64,000 nt of DNA from Streptomyces glomeratus. Its GTDB lineage: Bacteria > Actinomycetota > Actinomycetes > Streptomycetales > Streptomycetaceae. Positions 22,252 to 31,179 of the stretch are shown here, one piece after another. The notes under the pieces are model-generated. The model ran no database searches. It worked only from the letters and a program-made list of their open reading frames with translations, and was not told the origin of the DNA. The stretch lies in NCBI RefSeq assembly GCF_021462825.1, contig NZ_JAKEEB010000005.1, positions 2,501 through 66,500 of the forward strand, read 5' to 3'. Each line of letters starts with the position of its first letter. The stretch's first letter is position 1. The position numbers and the translations under genes were made by a program.

Positions 22252-22417
22252 GGGTGGGTGCAGGGGGGCGTGCGGGGTCGGCTGGAGACGGCGTCCGGGG
22301 GCATTCAGGTGGCTCCTGGGGGTGGTTTGTGGCCGGCCCGGCCGCCAGGACCGCAACGGACACCGTGGAGCCGCGTGGCCGCGCCCCGACGGGCGTCAGG
22401 GCCTCTCACAGGGCCTC

Positions 22418-23179
22418 TCACCAGGGCATCGCGACACCGCCGTTCGGGCGCAGAATCTGGCCCGTGGTGAACGAGGCGGCGTCGGAGGCCAGGTGCAGGA
22501 CCGCATGGGCGATGTCCTGCGGTTCACCGACCCGGCCGAGCGGTGACAGCCGGGCCATCGACGCCTCCGTCCGTTCCCGGGACTCCCCGTGCCGGTCGGT
22601 CATCGGTGTACGGGTCCATCCCGGCGCCACCGCGTTGACCCGGATCCCATGCCGTCCGACCTCGGCCGCCAGGGTCTTCGTCAGCTGCACCACGGCCGCC
22701 TTCGCCACGCCGTAGCACAGCAGCCCCGGACCGCCGGTGTCGATGGCGCCCGACGCCATGGTGACGATGCTGCCCCGGACGCCGTCCGCGATCATGCGGC
22801 GGGCCGCCTCCTGGCAGGCGTAGAGCACGCCCTTGAAGTTGACGGCCAGCACCCGGTCCAGGTCCTCGTCCCGGGTCTCCAGCACGGGACTGCTGTGCAT
22901 GATCCCGGCGATGGCCGCCATAGCGTCGAGGCGCTCGCAGGAGGCGACCGCCTGCTTCAGCCGCGCCCGGTCCGTCACATCCAGGGGGTGGAGGTGCGCC
23001 GTGCCGCCGCGATCCCTGATCAAGGCCGCCGTCTCCTCCAGGCCTTCTGCGTCCCGGTCCGCGCAGTGCACGGTCGCGCCTGCCTCCGCGAACAGCACAG
23101 CCGAGGCCCGGCCGATACCGCCGGCGGCGCCGGTGACGAATGCGGTGCGGCCGCTGAGGTCGTACGCCGTGACGGGCAT
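22418..23179 (-). CDS. Short-chain dehydrogenase/reductase, 253 aa
   Basis: A classical SDR: cofactor motif TGAAGGIGR at residues about 15-23 with D39 and R41 region CADRD suggesting NAD(H) preference, the NAG-like motif as AIAGI near 88, a catalytic Ser in MASGAIDTGG, and YGVAKAAV giving Tyr-x3-Lys. Length and C-terminal NGGVAMPW ending fit 3-oxoacyl-ACP-reductase-like SDRs of unknown substrate. ATG 23179 has no ribosome site, but a promoter-like element ends 7 nt before it, so the mRNA may be leaderless. It lies downstream of nei in the same direction. Confidence 0.85.
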   Translation of the reverse strand: MPVTAYDLSGRTAFVTGAAGGIGRASAVLFAEAGATVHCADRDAEGLEETAALIRDRGGTAHLHPLDVTDRARLKQAVASCERLDAMAAIAGIMHSSPVLETRDEDLDRVLAVNFKGVLYACQEAARRMIADGVRGSIVTMASGAIDTGGPGLLCYGVAKAAVVQLTKTLAAEVGRHGIRVNAVAPGWTRTPMTDRHGESRERTEASMARLSPLGRVGEPQDIAHAVLHLASDAASFTTGQILRPNGGVAMPW

Positions 23180-23185
23180 GGACCG

Positions 23186-23215
23186 ACGGTACGAAGGTAT
23201 CTGACGGGTCGTCAA
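23186..23215 (-). promoter_or_regulatory. Candidate SDR promoter with overlapping operator-like palindrome
   Basis: On the minus strand: TTGACG (23215-23210), 18-bp spacer, TACCGT (23191-23186), then 7 nt to ATG 23179. A perfect palindrome TGACG-ACC-CGTCA (23214-23202) overlaps the -35, and the nei stop codon lies in the same bases. The layout suggests repressor control; the regulator is unknown. Confidence 0.45.
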
Positions 23216-24054
23216 TTAGTCGGGCGGGGGCGGCTGCCACGAAGCTCTGCCGGGTACGGCGGCGGAGCGGGCCCCCACTGGCAGGCCGGGCACCAGTAGG
23301 TGGGGCGCTCGCGGGAGCCGTCGCCCTGGTCGGCCACCTTGACCGGGGTGCCGCAGCGCAGGCAGGGACGGGGCGCACGGCCGTACACGAACAGGTTCTG
23401 CTCGCGCCGTCCCGTGGTGTTGCGCGCCGGGCGGTCGCGGTTCGCCTCCAGCAGCCGCTGGGCGAGGGCGGGGAGCCCTGCGGCGTGCTCGGCCGGGAGG
23501 GCGCCGACGGGCAGCCACGGGGTCACCCGGAGGAGGAAGCACAGCTCGCTCTTGTAGACATTCCCGATCCCCGCCAGGTTGCGCTGGTCCAGCAGGGCCT
23601 CGCCGAGGGGCCGGGCGGGGTCGCGCAGCAGGTTCTCCAGTGCCAGACCCGGGTCCCAGTCCGGGCCGAGGAGGTCCGGGCCGAGGTGGCCCACGGCGCG
23701 GGGCTCGTCGGCGGTGCGGAGCAGTTCCAGAACGGGCAGCCGGTAGCCGACGGCCGTACGGTCGGCGGTGCCGAGGATCGCCCGGATCTGGTGGGCCGGG
23801 CCGCCGCTCCACCGCTGTCCTGCCGTGAATATCCTCCAGGCGCCGTCCATCTTCAGGTGCGAGTGCAGGGTGAGTCCGCCCTCGATCCGGGTCAGCAGGT
23901 GTTTGCCGCGCGGGGTGACGTCGAGGACGGCACGGCCGGTCAGGTCGGCCGTGGCGTACCGGGGCACCCGCAGGTCGGAGCGGGTCAGCACCTTCCCCGC
24001 GAGCGCCCCGTGCAGACGCTTCGCGGCCAGGTACACGGTGTCGCCTTCGGGCAT
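23212..24054 (-). CDS. nei: Endonuclease VIII-like DNA glycosylase (Nei/Fpg family), 280 aa
   Basis: A base-excision repair enzyme with AP-lyase activity. The N-terminus MPEGDTVY gives catalytic Pro2 and Glu3, with the Nei1-type continuation LAAKRLH. The helix-two-turn-helix stretch NLAGIGNVYKSELCF lies near 155. The C-terminal zinc finger has four cysteines (CLRC about 240, CPAC about 265). Product length fits the family. The start is the first ATG on the minus strand, 46 bp downstream of the lhr stop, so the two may be co-transcribed. Confidence 0.92.
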   Translation of the reverse strand: MPEGDTVYLAAKRLHGALAGKVLTRSDLRVPRYATADLTGRAVLDVTPRGKHLLTRIEGGLTLHSHLKMDGAWRIFTAGQRWSGGPAHQIRAILGTADRTAVGYRLPVLELLRTADEPRAVGHLGPDLLGPDWDPGLALENLLRDPARPLGEALLDQRNLAGIGNVYKSELCFLLRVTPWLPVGALPAEHAAGLPALAQRLLEANRDRPARNTTGRREQNLFVYGRAPRPCLRCGTPVKVADQGDGSRERPTYWCPACQWGPAPPPYPAELRGSRPRPTN

Positions 24055-24100
24055 GGGTCAAGGGTGACACGCCGGGTGCCGTCGCCGGGGCGCCGGAGGC

Positions 24101-27100
24101 TTACGCGCGGATGCGCAGCCCCCGGGGGGTCGCGATGAAACCCGCTCCTTCCAGGAGGATGCCGAAGGGGGATGTGAGGGCGGATGCGCCGTTGATTCGC
24201 TCCACCGTGACCGTGCCCAGAGCGCCCTCCCGCGCCGCCGATCCGAGAGCCTCGGCGGCCGCTCGCAGACGCGCGTCGTCCGTCGGCTTGGCCTCCGGGT
24301 CGGAGGGCCAGGCCAGCAGGGTCTTGCCGCCGCGCTCCATGTAGAGGGCCAGTTCGCCGTCTACCAGGACCACCAGCGAACCCGCCTTGCGTCCAGGCTT
24401 GTGCCCCGCGCCCGTGGGCGGCTCGGGCCAGGCGAGCGCGGCGCCGTATGCGTTCGCCGGGTCGGCGGCCGCGAGGACCACCGTACGAGCCGGGCCGGTG
24501 GAGCGGGTCCGGTTCGGCGGAAGCCCGGGTCCACGCTGGCCGTACGACGGCTGCCCGTACGGCGAGCGGGGGCCGGATTCCACGGCGGGTCCGGAACCAG
24601 AGCGCGGGCCTCCGAAACCGGGGGCGGACAGAGGGTCGGGGAGCGGGCCGGAGAGTGAGGGGTCCCTGGCGAACGGGTCGTCGAACCCCGCGGCGGACGG
24701 GTCACCGAAGTCGTCGTGGTCTCCGGCGTCGAACGATGGTGCGTAGCCCCCGGTGGGCCCGTTCGTGAAGCCGTTCGCGAAGCCGTGGCCCGTGGCCGAT
24801 CCCGCGCCGGGCAGCGGTTCGCCCCGCTCGCGTGCGTTCGCCACCGCGCGCAGCCGGTCCACCGCGCCGTCCATCGCGAACTGCGCTGCACCGAGCCCCT
24901 CGACGACATAGCCACGCCGGGCCTGCCCGCTCTCCTCGAAGGCGGACAGAACGCGGTAGACGGCCGAGAAGCCGCCCTCCACACCCTCCGCCGCCACCGC
25001 GCCCCGGGTCACGACACCGTGCCGGTCCAGCAGGGTCCGGGCCAGGGCGTGGGCGCGGACGGTGGGGTCCGCCTCGCGGACGGGCAGCAGCGACCAGCGG
25101 CCCGCGACGGTCGGCGGGCCCGTACGGGACTGGGGGCGGGCGGCGGCCGTGAGCGAGCCGTACCGGCCGCGCGGGACGGCGCGCTTGGCACGGTGTGCGG
25201 TGGAACCCGCCGTGCGGCCGGAGCCGAGCAGCGACCGCATCGGCGCCAGTGTGTCGTTGGTCAGCCGGCCCGACCAGGCCAGGTCCCAGAGCACGTCGGC
25301 GAGTTGAGGGTCGGTGACATCCGGGTGGGTCGTGGCCCGGACCTGGTCGCCGATCTGCCGGAAGAACAGGCCATAGCCCCCCGAGAGGGCGGCCAGGACC
25401 GACTCGTGGAGCGCGGTCAGCTCCAGCGGATGCGGGTCGGGCAGCAGCACGGGGGCCGCGTCCGCGAGGTAGAGGGAGATCCAGCCGTCCTTGCCGGGCA
25501 GCGCGCCCGCGCCCGCCCACACCACCTCGCCGGCGGCCGTGAGCTCGTCCAGCATCGCGGGCGTGTAGTGCGCGACACGGGACGGCAGGACGAGTTTCTC
25601 CAGGGCGGACGCGGGCACGGACGCGCCCTGGAGCTGTTCGATCGCGCGCACCAGACCGTCCACGCCCCGCAGACCGTGCCCGCTGCCGACGTGCTGCCAC
25701 TGCGGCAGGAACTGCGCCAGCGCGGCCTCGGGCACCGGCTCCAGCTCATGCCGCAGCGCCGCCAGCGAACGTCGCCGCAGCCTGCGCAGCACGGCCGCGT
25801 CGCACCACTCCTGGCCGATTCCCGCCGGATGGAACTCGCCCTGGACGATCCGGCCGGACGCGGCGAGCCGTTGCAGCGCGCCCTCGGTGACGGCCACCCC
25901 GAGGCCGAAGCGCGCCGCCGCGGTCGCCGAAGTGAAGGGACCGTGTGTGCGCGCGTACCGGGCGAGAAGGTCTCCGAGCGGGTCCTTGACCGGCTCGGTG
26001 AAGGCCTCCGGGACACCCACCGGCAGCGCCGTGCCCAGCGCGTCCCGCAACCGGCCCGCGTCCTCGACCGCCGCCCAGTGATCGGCGCCCGCGATACGGA
26101 CCTTGATCGCGCGGCGGGCGGCGGCCAGCTCGGGGGCCCAGTGCGGCTCGGCCCCCCGCTCCACCAGCTCCGCGTCGGTGAGCGGACCCAGCAGCCGCAG
26201 CAGGTCCGCCACCCCCTCGACGTCCTTGACCCGCCGGTCCTCCGTGAGCCACTGCAGCTCCCGCTCCAGCTCGACCAGGACCTCGGCGTCGAGCAGTTCC
26301 CGCAGCTCCGCCTGGCCCAGCAGCTCCGCCAGCAGCCGGGAGTCCAGCGACAGGGCGGCGGCGCGCCGTTCGGCGAGCGGGGAGTCCCCCTCGTAGAGGA
26401 ACTGGGCGACATACCCGAACAGCAGTGAGCGGGCGAACGGGGACGGTTCCGGGGTGGTGACCTCGACCAGCCGTACCCTGCGGGACTCGATGTCCCCCAT
26501 CAGCTCGACGAGACCGGGAACGTCGAAGACGTCCTGCAGGCACTCGCGGACCGCCTCCAGGACGATCGGGAACGAGCCGAACTCGCTCGCGACCTGGAGC
26601 AGCTGGGCCGCCCGCTGACGCTGCTGCCACAGCGGGGTGCGCCGGCCGGGGTTACGGCGCGGCAGCAGCAGCGCACGGGCCGCGCACTCGCGGAACCGGG
26701 ACGCGAACAGCGCCGACCCGCCGACCTGGTCGGTCACGATCTGGTCGACCTCGCCCTTGTCGAAGGCGACGTCCGCCGCGCCGACGGGTGCCTGCTCGGC
26801 GTCGTACTCCGCGCCCGCCTTCGACGGCTCCTGGTCGAGCAGCTCCAGGCCCATCAGATCGGCGTCGGGCAGGCGCAGCACGATGCCGTCGTCGGCGTGC
26901 ATCACCTGGGCGTCCATGCCGTACCGCTCGGCCAGCCGGGCGCCCAGCGCGAGCGCCCACGGGGCGTGGACCTGCGCACCGAACGGCGAGTGCACCACGA
27001 CCCGCCAGTCGCCCAGCTCGTCACGGAAGCGCTCCACGACGATCGTGCGGTCGTCCGGGACGTGGCCGCAGGACTCGCGCTGTTCGGCCAGGTAGGACAG

Positions 27101-29065
27101 CACATTGTCCGCCGCCCAGGCGTCGAGTCCCGCGGCCAGCAGCCTCAGCCGCGCGTCCTGAGTGGACAGCGAGCCGACCTCGCGCAGGAACGCGCCGACC
27201 GCGCGTCCCAGTTCGAGCGGGCGGCCCAGCTGGTCGCCCTTCCAGAAGGGCAGCCGGCCGGGGACACCGGGCGCAGGGGACACCAGCACCCGGTCGCGTG
27301 TGATGTCCTCGATCCGCCAGGAGCTGGTGCCCAGCGTGAACACGTCCCCGATACGGGACTCGTACACCATCTCCTCGTCCAGCTCACCGACCCGGCCGCC
27401 GCCCTTCTTCGGGTCGGACCCGGCGAGGAAAACCCCGAAGAGCCCGCGGTCGGGGATCGTGCCCCCGGAGGTGACCGCGAGTCGCTGGGCGCCCGGGCGG
27501 CCGGTGATGGTGCCCGCCACCCGGTCCCACACCACGCGCGGGCGCAGCTCCGCGAAGGCGTCGGAGGGATAACGGCCCGCGAGCATGTCCAGCACCGCGG
27601 TGAACGCCGACTCGGGGAGCGCGGCGAAGGGGGCCGCCCGGCGGACCGTGGCGAGGAGGTCGTCGAACTGCCAGGTGTCGAGCGCCGTCATGGCGACGAG
27701 CTGTTGAGCCAGCACGTCCAGCGGGTTGGCCGGAACCCGCAGCGATTCGATGGAGCCGGAACGCATCCGTTCGGTGACCACGGCCGCCTGGACCAGGTCG
27801 CCCCGGTACTTGGGGAAGACCACACCCGTGGAGACCGCTCCGACCTGGTGCCCCGCGCGGCCCACGCGCTGCAGTCCGGAGGCCACGGACGGCGGCGACT
27901 CGACCTGGACGACGAGGTCCACCGCACCCATGTCGATGCCCAGCTCGAGGCTGGAGGTGGCGACCACGGCCGGCAGCCGGCCCGCCTTCAGGTCCTCCTC
28001 GACCAGAGCGCGCTGCTCCTTGGAGACCGAGCCGTGGTGGGCGCGCGCGAGCACCGGCGGAGCCCCCTGCGCCGCGCCCGAGCCGCCCATCAGCTGGGCG
28101 GGGGAGTGGTGCTCCTCCAGTGACTCGCCGGTGGCCCTCTCGTAGGCGATCTCGTTCAGCCGGTTGCACAGCCGCTCCGCGAGACGGCGCGAGTTCGCGA
28201 ACACGATCGTGGAGCGGTGGGCCTGGACCAGATCGGCGATCCGCTCCTCGACGTGCGGCCAGATGGACGGGCGCTCGGCGCCCTCGGACCCGTCGCTGAC
28301 CGGGGAGCCGCCCAGCCCGCCGAGGTCCTCGACGGGGACCACGACGGACAGGTCGAACTCCTTGCCGGACGCGGGCTGGACGATCTCGACCTTGCGCCGC
28401 GGGGAGAGGAAGCGCGCCACCTCGTCCACCGGGCGGACGGTGGCCGACAGGCCGATGCGGCGCGCGGGCTTCGGCAGCAGCTCGTCGAGGCGCTCCAGGG
28501 TCAGCGCGAGATGCGCGCCCCGCTTGGTGCCCGCCACCGCGTGCACCTCGTCCAGGATGACCGTCTCCACGCCCGTCAGCGCATCGCGCGTGGCGGACGT
28601 CAGCATCAGGAACAGCGACTCCGGTGTGGTGATCAGGATGTCCGGCGGACGGGTGGCAAGGGCGCGGCGCTCCGCGGCCGGGGTGTCGCCGGAGCGGATG
28701 CCGACCCTGACCTCCGGCTCGGGCAGGCCGAGCCGGACCGACTCCTGGCGGATGCCCGTCAGCGGACTGCGCAGGTTCCGCTCGACGTCGACCGCGAGGG
28801 CCTTCAGCGGGGACACGTACAGCACCCGGCAGCGCTTCTTCGGGTCGGCGGGCGGCGGGGCCGACGCCAGCTGGTCGAGCGCGGCGAGGAACGCGGCCAG
28901 TGTCTTGCCGGAGCCGGTCGGGGCGACCACGAGCACGTCCGAACCCTCGCCGATGGCACGCCATGCCCCGGCCTGGGCCGCGGTGGGCGCGGAGAACGCC
29001 CCCGTGAACCAGCCGCGGGTCGCGGGCGAGAAGCCGTCCAGGGCTCCGTGTGCGGGACTGACCAT
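24101..29065 (-). CDS. lhr: Lhr large DNA helicase, 1654 aa
   Basis: A superfamily 2, 3'-5' DNA helicase with long C-terminal domain, involved in DNA repair in actinobacteria. Walker A APTGSGKT is at about 48-55, DEVH box at 172-175, SLELGIDMG (motif IV/V) and QRVGRAGH (motif VI) at about 375-410. The Lhr-core winged helix and the C-terminal DUF4910-like half follow. A low-complexity Gly/Ser/Pro-rich segment at about residues 1410-1545 interrupts the C-terminal region; family members are nearer 1500 aa. Start 29065 is supported by the promoter just upstream rather than by a ribosome site, predicting a leaderless mRNA. Longer upstream frames have no support. Confidence 0.93.
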   Translation of the reverse strand: MVSPAHGALDGFSPATRGWFTGAFSAPTAAQAGAWRAIGEGSDVLVVAPTGSGKTLAAFLAALDQLASAPPPADPKKRCRVLYVSPLKALAVDVERNLRSPLTGIRQESVRLGLPEPEVRVGIRSGDTPAAERRALATRPPDILITTPESLFLMLTSATRDALTGVETVILDEVHAVAGTKRGAHLALTLERLDELLPKPARRIGLSATVRPVDEVARFLSPRRKVEIVQPASGKEFDLSVVVPVEDLGGLGGSPVSDGSEGAERPSIWPHVEERIADLVQAHRSTIVFANSRRLAERLCNRLNEIAYERATGESLEEHHSPAQLMGGSGAAQGAPPVLARAHHGSVSKEQRALVEEDLKAGRLPAVVATSSLELGIDMGAVDLVVQVESPPSVASGLQRVGRAGHQVGAVSTGVVFPKYRGDLVQAAVVTERMRSGSIESLRVPANPLDVLAQQLVAMTALDTWQFDDLLATVRRAAPFAALPESAFTAVLDMLAGRYPSDAFAELRPRVVWDRVAGTITGRPGAQRLAVTSGGTIPDRGLFGVFLAGSDPKKGGGRVGELDEEMVYESRIGDVFTLGTSSWRIEDITRDRVLVSPAPGVPGRLPFWKGDQLGRPLELGRAVGAFLREVGSLSTQDARLRLLAAGLDAWAADNVLSYLAEQRESCGHVPDDRTIVVERFRDELGDWRVVVHSPFGAQVHAPWALALGARLAERYGMDAQVMHADDGIVLRLPDADLMGLELLDQEPSKAGAEYDAEQAPVGAADVAFDKGEVDQIVTDQVGGSALFASRFRECAARALLLPRRNPGRRTPLWQQRQRAAQLLQVASEFGSFPIVLEAVRECLQDVFDVPGLVELMGDIESRRVRLVEVTTPEPSPFARSLLFGYVAQFLYEGDSPLAERRAAALSLDSRLLAELLGQAELRELLDAEVLVELERELQWLTEDRRVKDVEGVADLLRLLGPLTDAELVERGAEPHWAPELAAARRAIKVRIAGADHWAAVEDAGRLRDALGTALPVGVPEAFTEPVKDPLGDLLARYARTHGPFTSATAAARFGLGVAVTEGALQRLAASGRIVQGEFHPAGIGQEWCDAAVLRRLRRRSLAALRHELEPVPEAALAQFLPQWQHVGSGHGLRGVDGLVRAIEQLQGASVPASALEKLVLPSRVAHYTPAMLDELTAAGEVVWAGAGALPGKDGWISLYLADAAPVLLPDPHPLELTALHESVLAALSGGYGLFFRQIGDQVRATTHPDVTDPQLADVLWDLAWSGRLTNDTLAPMRSLLGSGRTAGSTAHRAKRAVPRGRYGSLTAAARPQSRTGPPTVAGRWSLLPVREADPTVRAHALARTLLDRHGVVTRGAVAAEGVEGGFSAVYRVLSAFEESGQARRGYVVEGLGAAQFAMDGAVDRLRAVANARERGEPLPGAGSATGHGFANGFTNGPTGGYAPSFDAGDHDDFGDPSAAGFDDPFARDPSLSGPLPDPLSAPGFGGPRSGSGPAVESGPRSPYGQPSYGQRGPGLPPNRTRSTGPARTVVLAAADPANAYGAALAWPEPPTGAGHKPGRKAGSLVVLVDGELALYMERGGKTLLAWPSDPEAKPTDDARLRAAAEALGSAAREGALGTVTVERINGASALTSPFGILLEGAGFIATPRGLRIRA

Positions 29066-29072
29066 GTCCTCA

Positions 29073-29095
29073 ATCCTGCACCCGCCCACTGACAA
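29073..29095 (-). promoter_or_regulatory. RecA-NDp (PafBC-type) like promoter of lhr
   Basis: On the minus strand TTGTCAGTGGG, 6 bp, CAGGAT, then 7 nt to ATG 29065. It matches 10 of 11 bases of the upstream consensus and has exact spacing; the -10 differs at its first base. Predicts leaderless, DNA-damage-inducible lhr. Confidence 0.65.
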
Positions 29096-29179
29096 CGACT
29101 CCGACCTGGGCAAACGCTCTTGTCCCGGATGGTGGGCCGGGCCGGCCGGGTCGCCCGGGCGGTGCCGCAGAATGGGGCC

Positions 29180-30064
29180 ATGGCAGGTTCCATGGCAGGT
29201 TCCGGGGAGCGGGCGCGGCACTGGCAGTACGAGGAACTGCCGGGAGTGGACCTGTTGCGGGCCCGCTACATCCACAAGACCTTCGTGCGGCACACCCACG
29301 AGAACTTCGTGATCGCGGCCATCGCCGACGGCGTGGAGATCTTCCACCACGGCGGCTCGAACCAGTACGCGGGCCCGGGAGCACTGGCGCTGATCAACCC
29401 GGACACCGCGCACACGGGCCGGGCCGGCGTGCCGGAGGGCTGGCGGTACGGGGCGGTCTACCCCTCGCCGCAGCTGGTGGCCGAGATCGCCGCCGAGACC
29501 ACGGCCATCCGCGGCACCCCCGGCTTCGCCGTCCCGGTGCTCGAGGATCCGTACACCGTCGGCCTGGTCCACGAGGTGCTCCGGGCCGCGGACGAGGGCA
29601 ACGCGCTCGCCGCCGACACCCTGCTGCGGGTCGCCGTGACCCGGCTGCTGCGGCGGGGAGGCGGGCCGACGCCGCAACGGGCCGTGCGCACCGCGGGAGC
29701 CCGTGCCGCCGCACGCGCGCGTGCCGTGCTCGAGGAGCGGATGGCACAGCCCCCGACCCTGGAACGGCTCGCCGCAGACCTGGGCATCAGCCCCTTCTCG
29801 CTGCTGCGCGCCTTCCGCGACACCTACGGCATGCCACCGCACGCCTGGCTGACCGACGCCCGTGTGCGCCGGGCCCGGCGGCTGCTGGACGCCGGGACCA
29901 CACCCGCTCAGGCGGCGGTCGAGGTCGGCTTCACCGACCAGCCGCACCTCAACCGCCACTTCGCACGGATCGTGGGCGTGCCTCCCGGGGCCTACCAGAG
30001 GGAGCGCGGCGGGGGCGGGGCCCGGGCCTCCAGGCGCAAGAACGTACAAGACCCGGGGGCGTGA
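29180..30064 (+). CDS. AraC-family regulator, 294 aa
   Basis: The N-terminal cupin-like sensing domain (HTHENFVIAAIADG, then GPGALALINPDTAHTG) occupies about residues 15-110. The C-terminal pair of helix-turn-helix motifs covers about 185-285 (LERLAADLGISPFSLLRAFRD and AQAAVEVGFTDQPHLNRHFAR). ATG 29180 is chosen because CAGAAT ends 6 nt upstream, consistent with a leaderless mRNA. The stop overlaps azlC by GTGA, so it most likely controls amino-acid export by AzlCD in response to an unknown ligand. Confidence 0.88.
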   Translation: MAGSMAGSGERARHWQYEELPGVDLLRARYIHKTFVRHTHENFVIAAIADGVEIFHHGGSNQYAGPGALALINPDTAHTGRAGVPEGWRYGAVYPSPQLVAEIAAETTAIRGTPGFAVPVLEDPYTVGLVHEVLRAADEGNALAADTLLRVAVTRLLRRGGGPTPQRAVRTAGARAAARARAVLEERMAQPPTLERLAADLGISPFSLLRAFRDTYGMPPHAWLTDARVRRARRLLDAGTTPAQAAVEVGFTDQPHLNRHFARIVGVPPGAYQRERGGGGARASRRKNVQDPGA

Positions 30065-30864
30065 CTGCTTCTACCGTGCGGCGCGTGACAGAACAGACCG
30101 CCCTTCCGGGCATGTACCGGTCAGGCAGTGGAAAGCCGGACGCCGCCGTCGTCCGGGACGCCCTCGGGGTCGGGGTCGCCGTCGGCCTGTCCGGCTTCGC
30201 CTTCGGGGTGACCTCGGCCGGCAGTGGGCTCAATCTGCTCCAGACCTGCGCGCTCAGCCTCCTGGTGTTCACCGGCGCCTCGCAGTTCGCGCTCGTCGGC
30301 GCTCTCGCGGCGGGAGGCAATCCGTTCACGGCGGCCGCGGGTGCCTTCTTCCTGGGGGTGCGGAACGCGTTCTACGGGCTGCGGCTGTCGCAGTTGCTGG
30401 CCCTCCCGCGCGCGGTGCGGCCGTTCGCCGCCCAATGGGTCATCGACGAGACCACCGCCGTGGCGCTCGCCCAGCCGACCCGGCGGAGTGTCCGCATCGG
30501 CTTCACCGTGACCGGGCTCTCCCTGTACGTGCTGTGGAACCTGACCACGCTGCTGGGGGCCGTCGGCGCGCAGGCCATCGGCGACACCAGGGCATGGGGT
30601 CTGGACGCCGCCGGGCCCGCGGTCTTCCTGGCGCTGCTCGCGCCGATGCTGCGGACCGCCACGGAACGTGCCGTGGCGGGCGCGGCCGTCGTCCTGGGAC
30701 TCGGGTTGCTGCCGGTGCTGCCCGCCGGTGTCCCGGTCCTGGCTGCGGCGCTGGCGGCCCCGGTCGTCCTCTTCCTGGAGGGCCGCCGGCCGGCGGCGGC
30801 CGCTCGGGGCGTGCAGGTCGACGCCCCGCGCAGGGCCGACGGGGAACAGGGGGGAGACCGTTGA
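30061..30864 (+). CDS. azlC: AzlC-family branched-chain amino acid permease, large subunit, 267 aa
   Basis: A membrane protein with the AzlC signature (FGVTSAGSGLN, then LLVFTGASQFALVGAL, then LGVRNAFYGLRLS) and about six hydrophobic helices. With AzlD it forms an exporter for branched-chain amino acids or analogues. GTG 30061 overlaps the araC stop; GTG 30085 is an alternative that would remove eight residues. The C-terminal 25 residues are basic and polar. Confidence 0.88.
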   Translation: MTASTVRRVTEQTALPGMYRSGSGKPDAAVVRDALGVGVAVGLSGFAFGVTSAGSGLNLLQTCALSLLVFTGASQFALVGALAAGGNPFTAAAGAFFLGVRNAFYGLRLSQLLALPRAVRPFAAQWVIDETTAVALAQPTRRSVRIGFTVTGLSLYVLWNLTTLLGAVGAQAIGDTRAWGLDAAGPAVFLALLAPMLRTATERAVAGAAVVLGLGLLPVLPAGVPVLAAALAAPVVLFLEGRRPAAAARGVQVDAPRRADGEQGGDR

Positions 30865-31169
30865 ACGTCTGGATCGCGATCGGCGCCACCGCCCTCGGCT
30901 GCTACGCCGTCAAGCTCCTCGGTCTGCTCGTTCCGGCCGGGGTGCTGGAGAGGCCGCTCGTCCAGCGGCTCGCGGCCCTGCTGCCCGTCGCCCTGCTGGC
31001 CGCCCTCACGGCCCAGCAGACCTTCGCCGAGGGCCGTGCCCTGGTGCCGGACGCCAGGGCGGCGGGGCTCGCCGCGGCCGCCGTCGCCCTGCTCCTGCGG
31101 GCCCCCTTCCTGGTCGTCGTCGCGGCCGCGGTCGTGGTGACGGCGGGGCTGCGCGCGCTGACGGGCTGA
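30861..31169 (+). CDS. azlD: AzlD-family branched-chain amino acid transport protein, 102 aa
   Basis: The small partner of AzlC, with three to four membrane helices (WIAIGATALGCYAVKLLGL, LLPVALLAALTAQQTF, the LLLRAPFLVVVAAAVV segment). TTG 30861 overlaps the azlC stop (TTGA) and is preceded by GGGGGAGA. Third gene of the araC-azlC-azlD coupled run. Confidence 0.86.
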   Translation: MNVWIAIGATALGCYAVKLLGLLVPAGVLERPLVQRLAALLPVALLAALTAQQTFAEGRALVPDARAAGLAAAAVALLLRAPFLVVVAAAVVVTAGLRALTG

Positions 31170-31179
31170 ACGACCGGCG

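Noticed and set aside
22038..22715. 225-codon plus-strand frame across the small membrane protein and the SDR gene.
   Set aside because: Runs antisense through the well-supported SDR coding sequence and has antisense-like composition.
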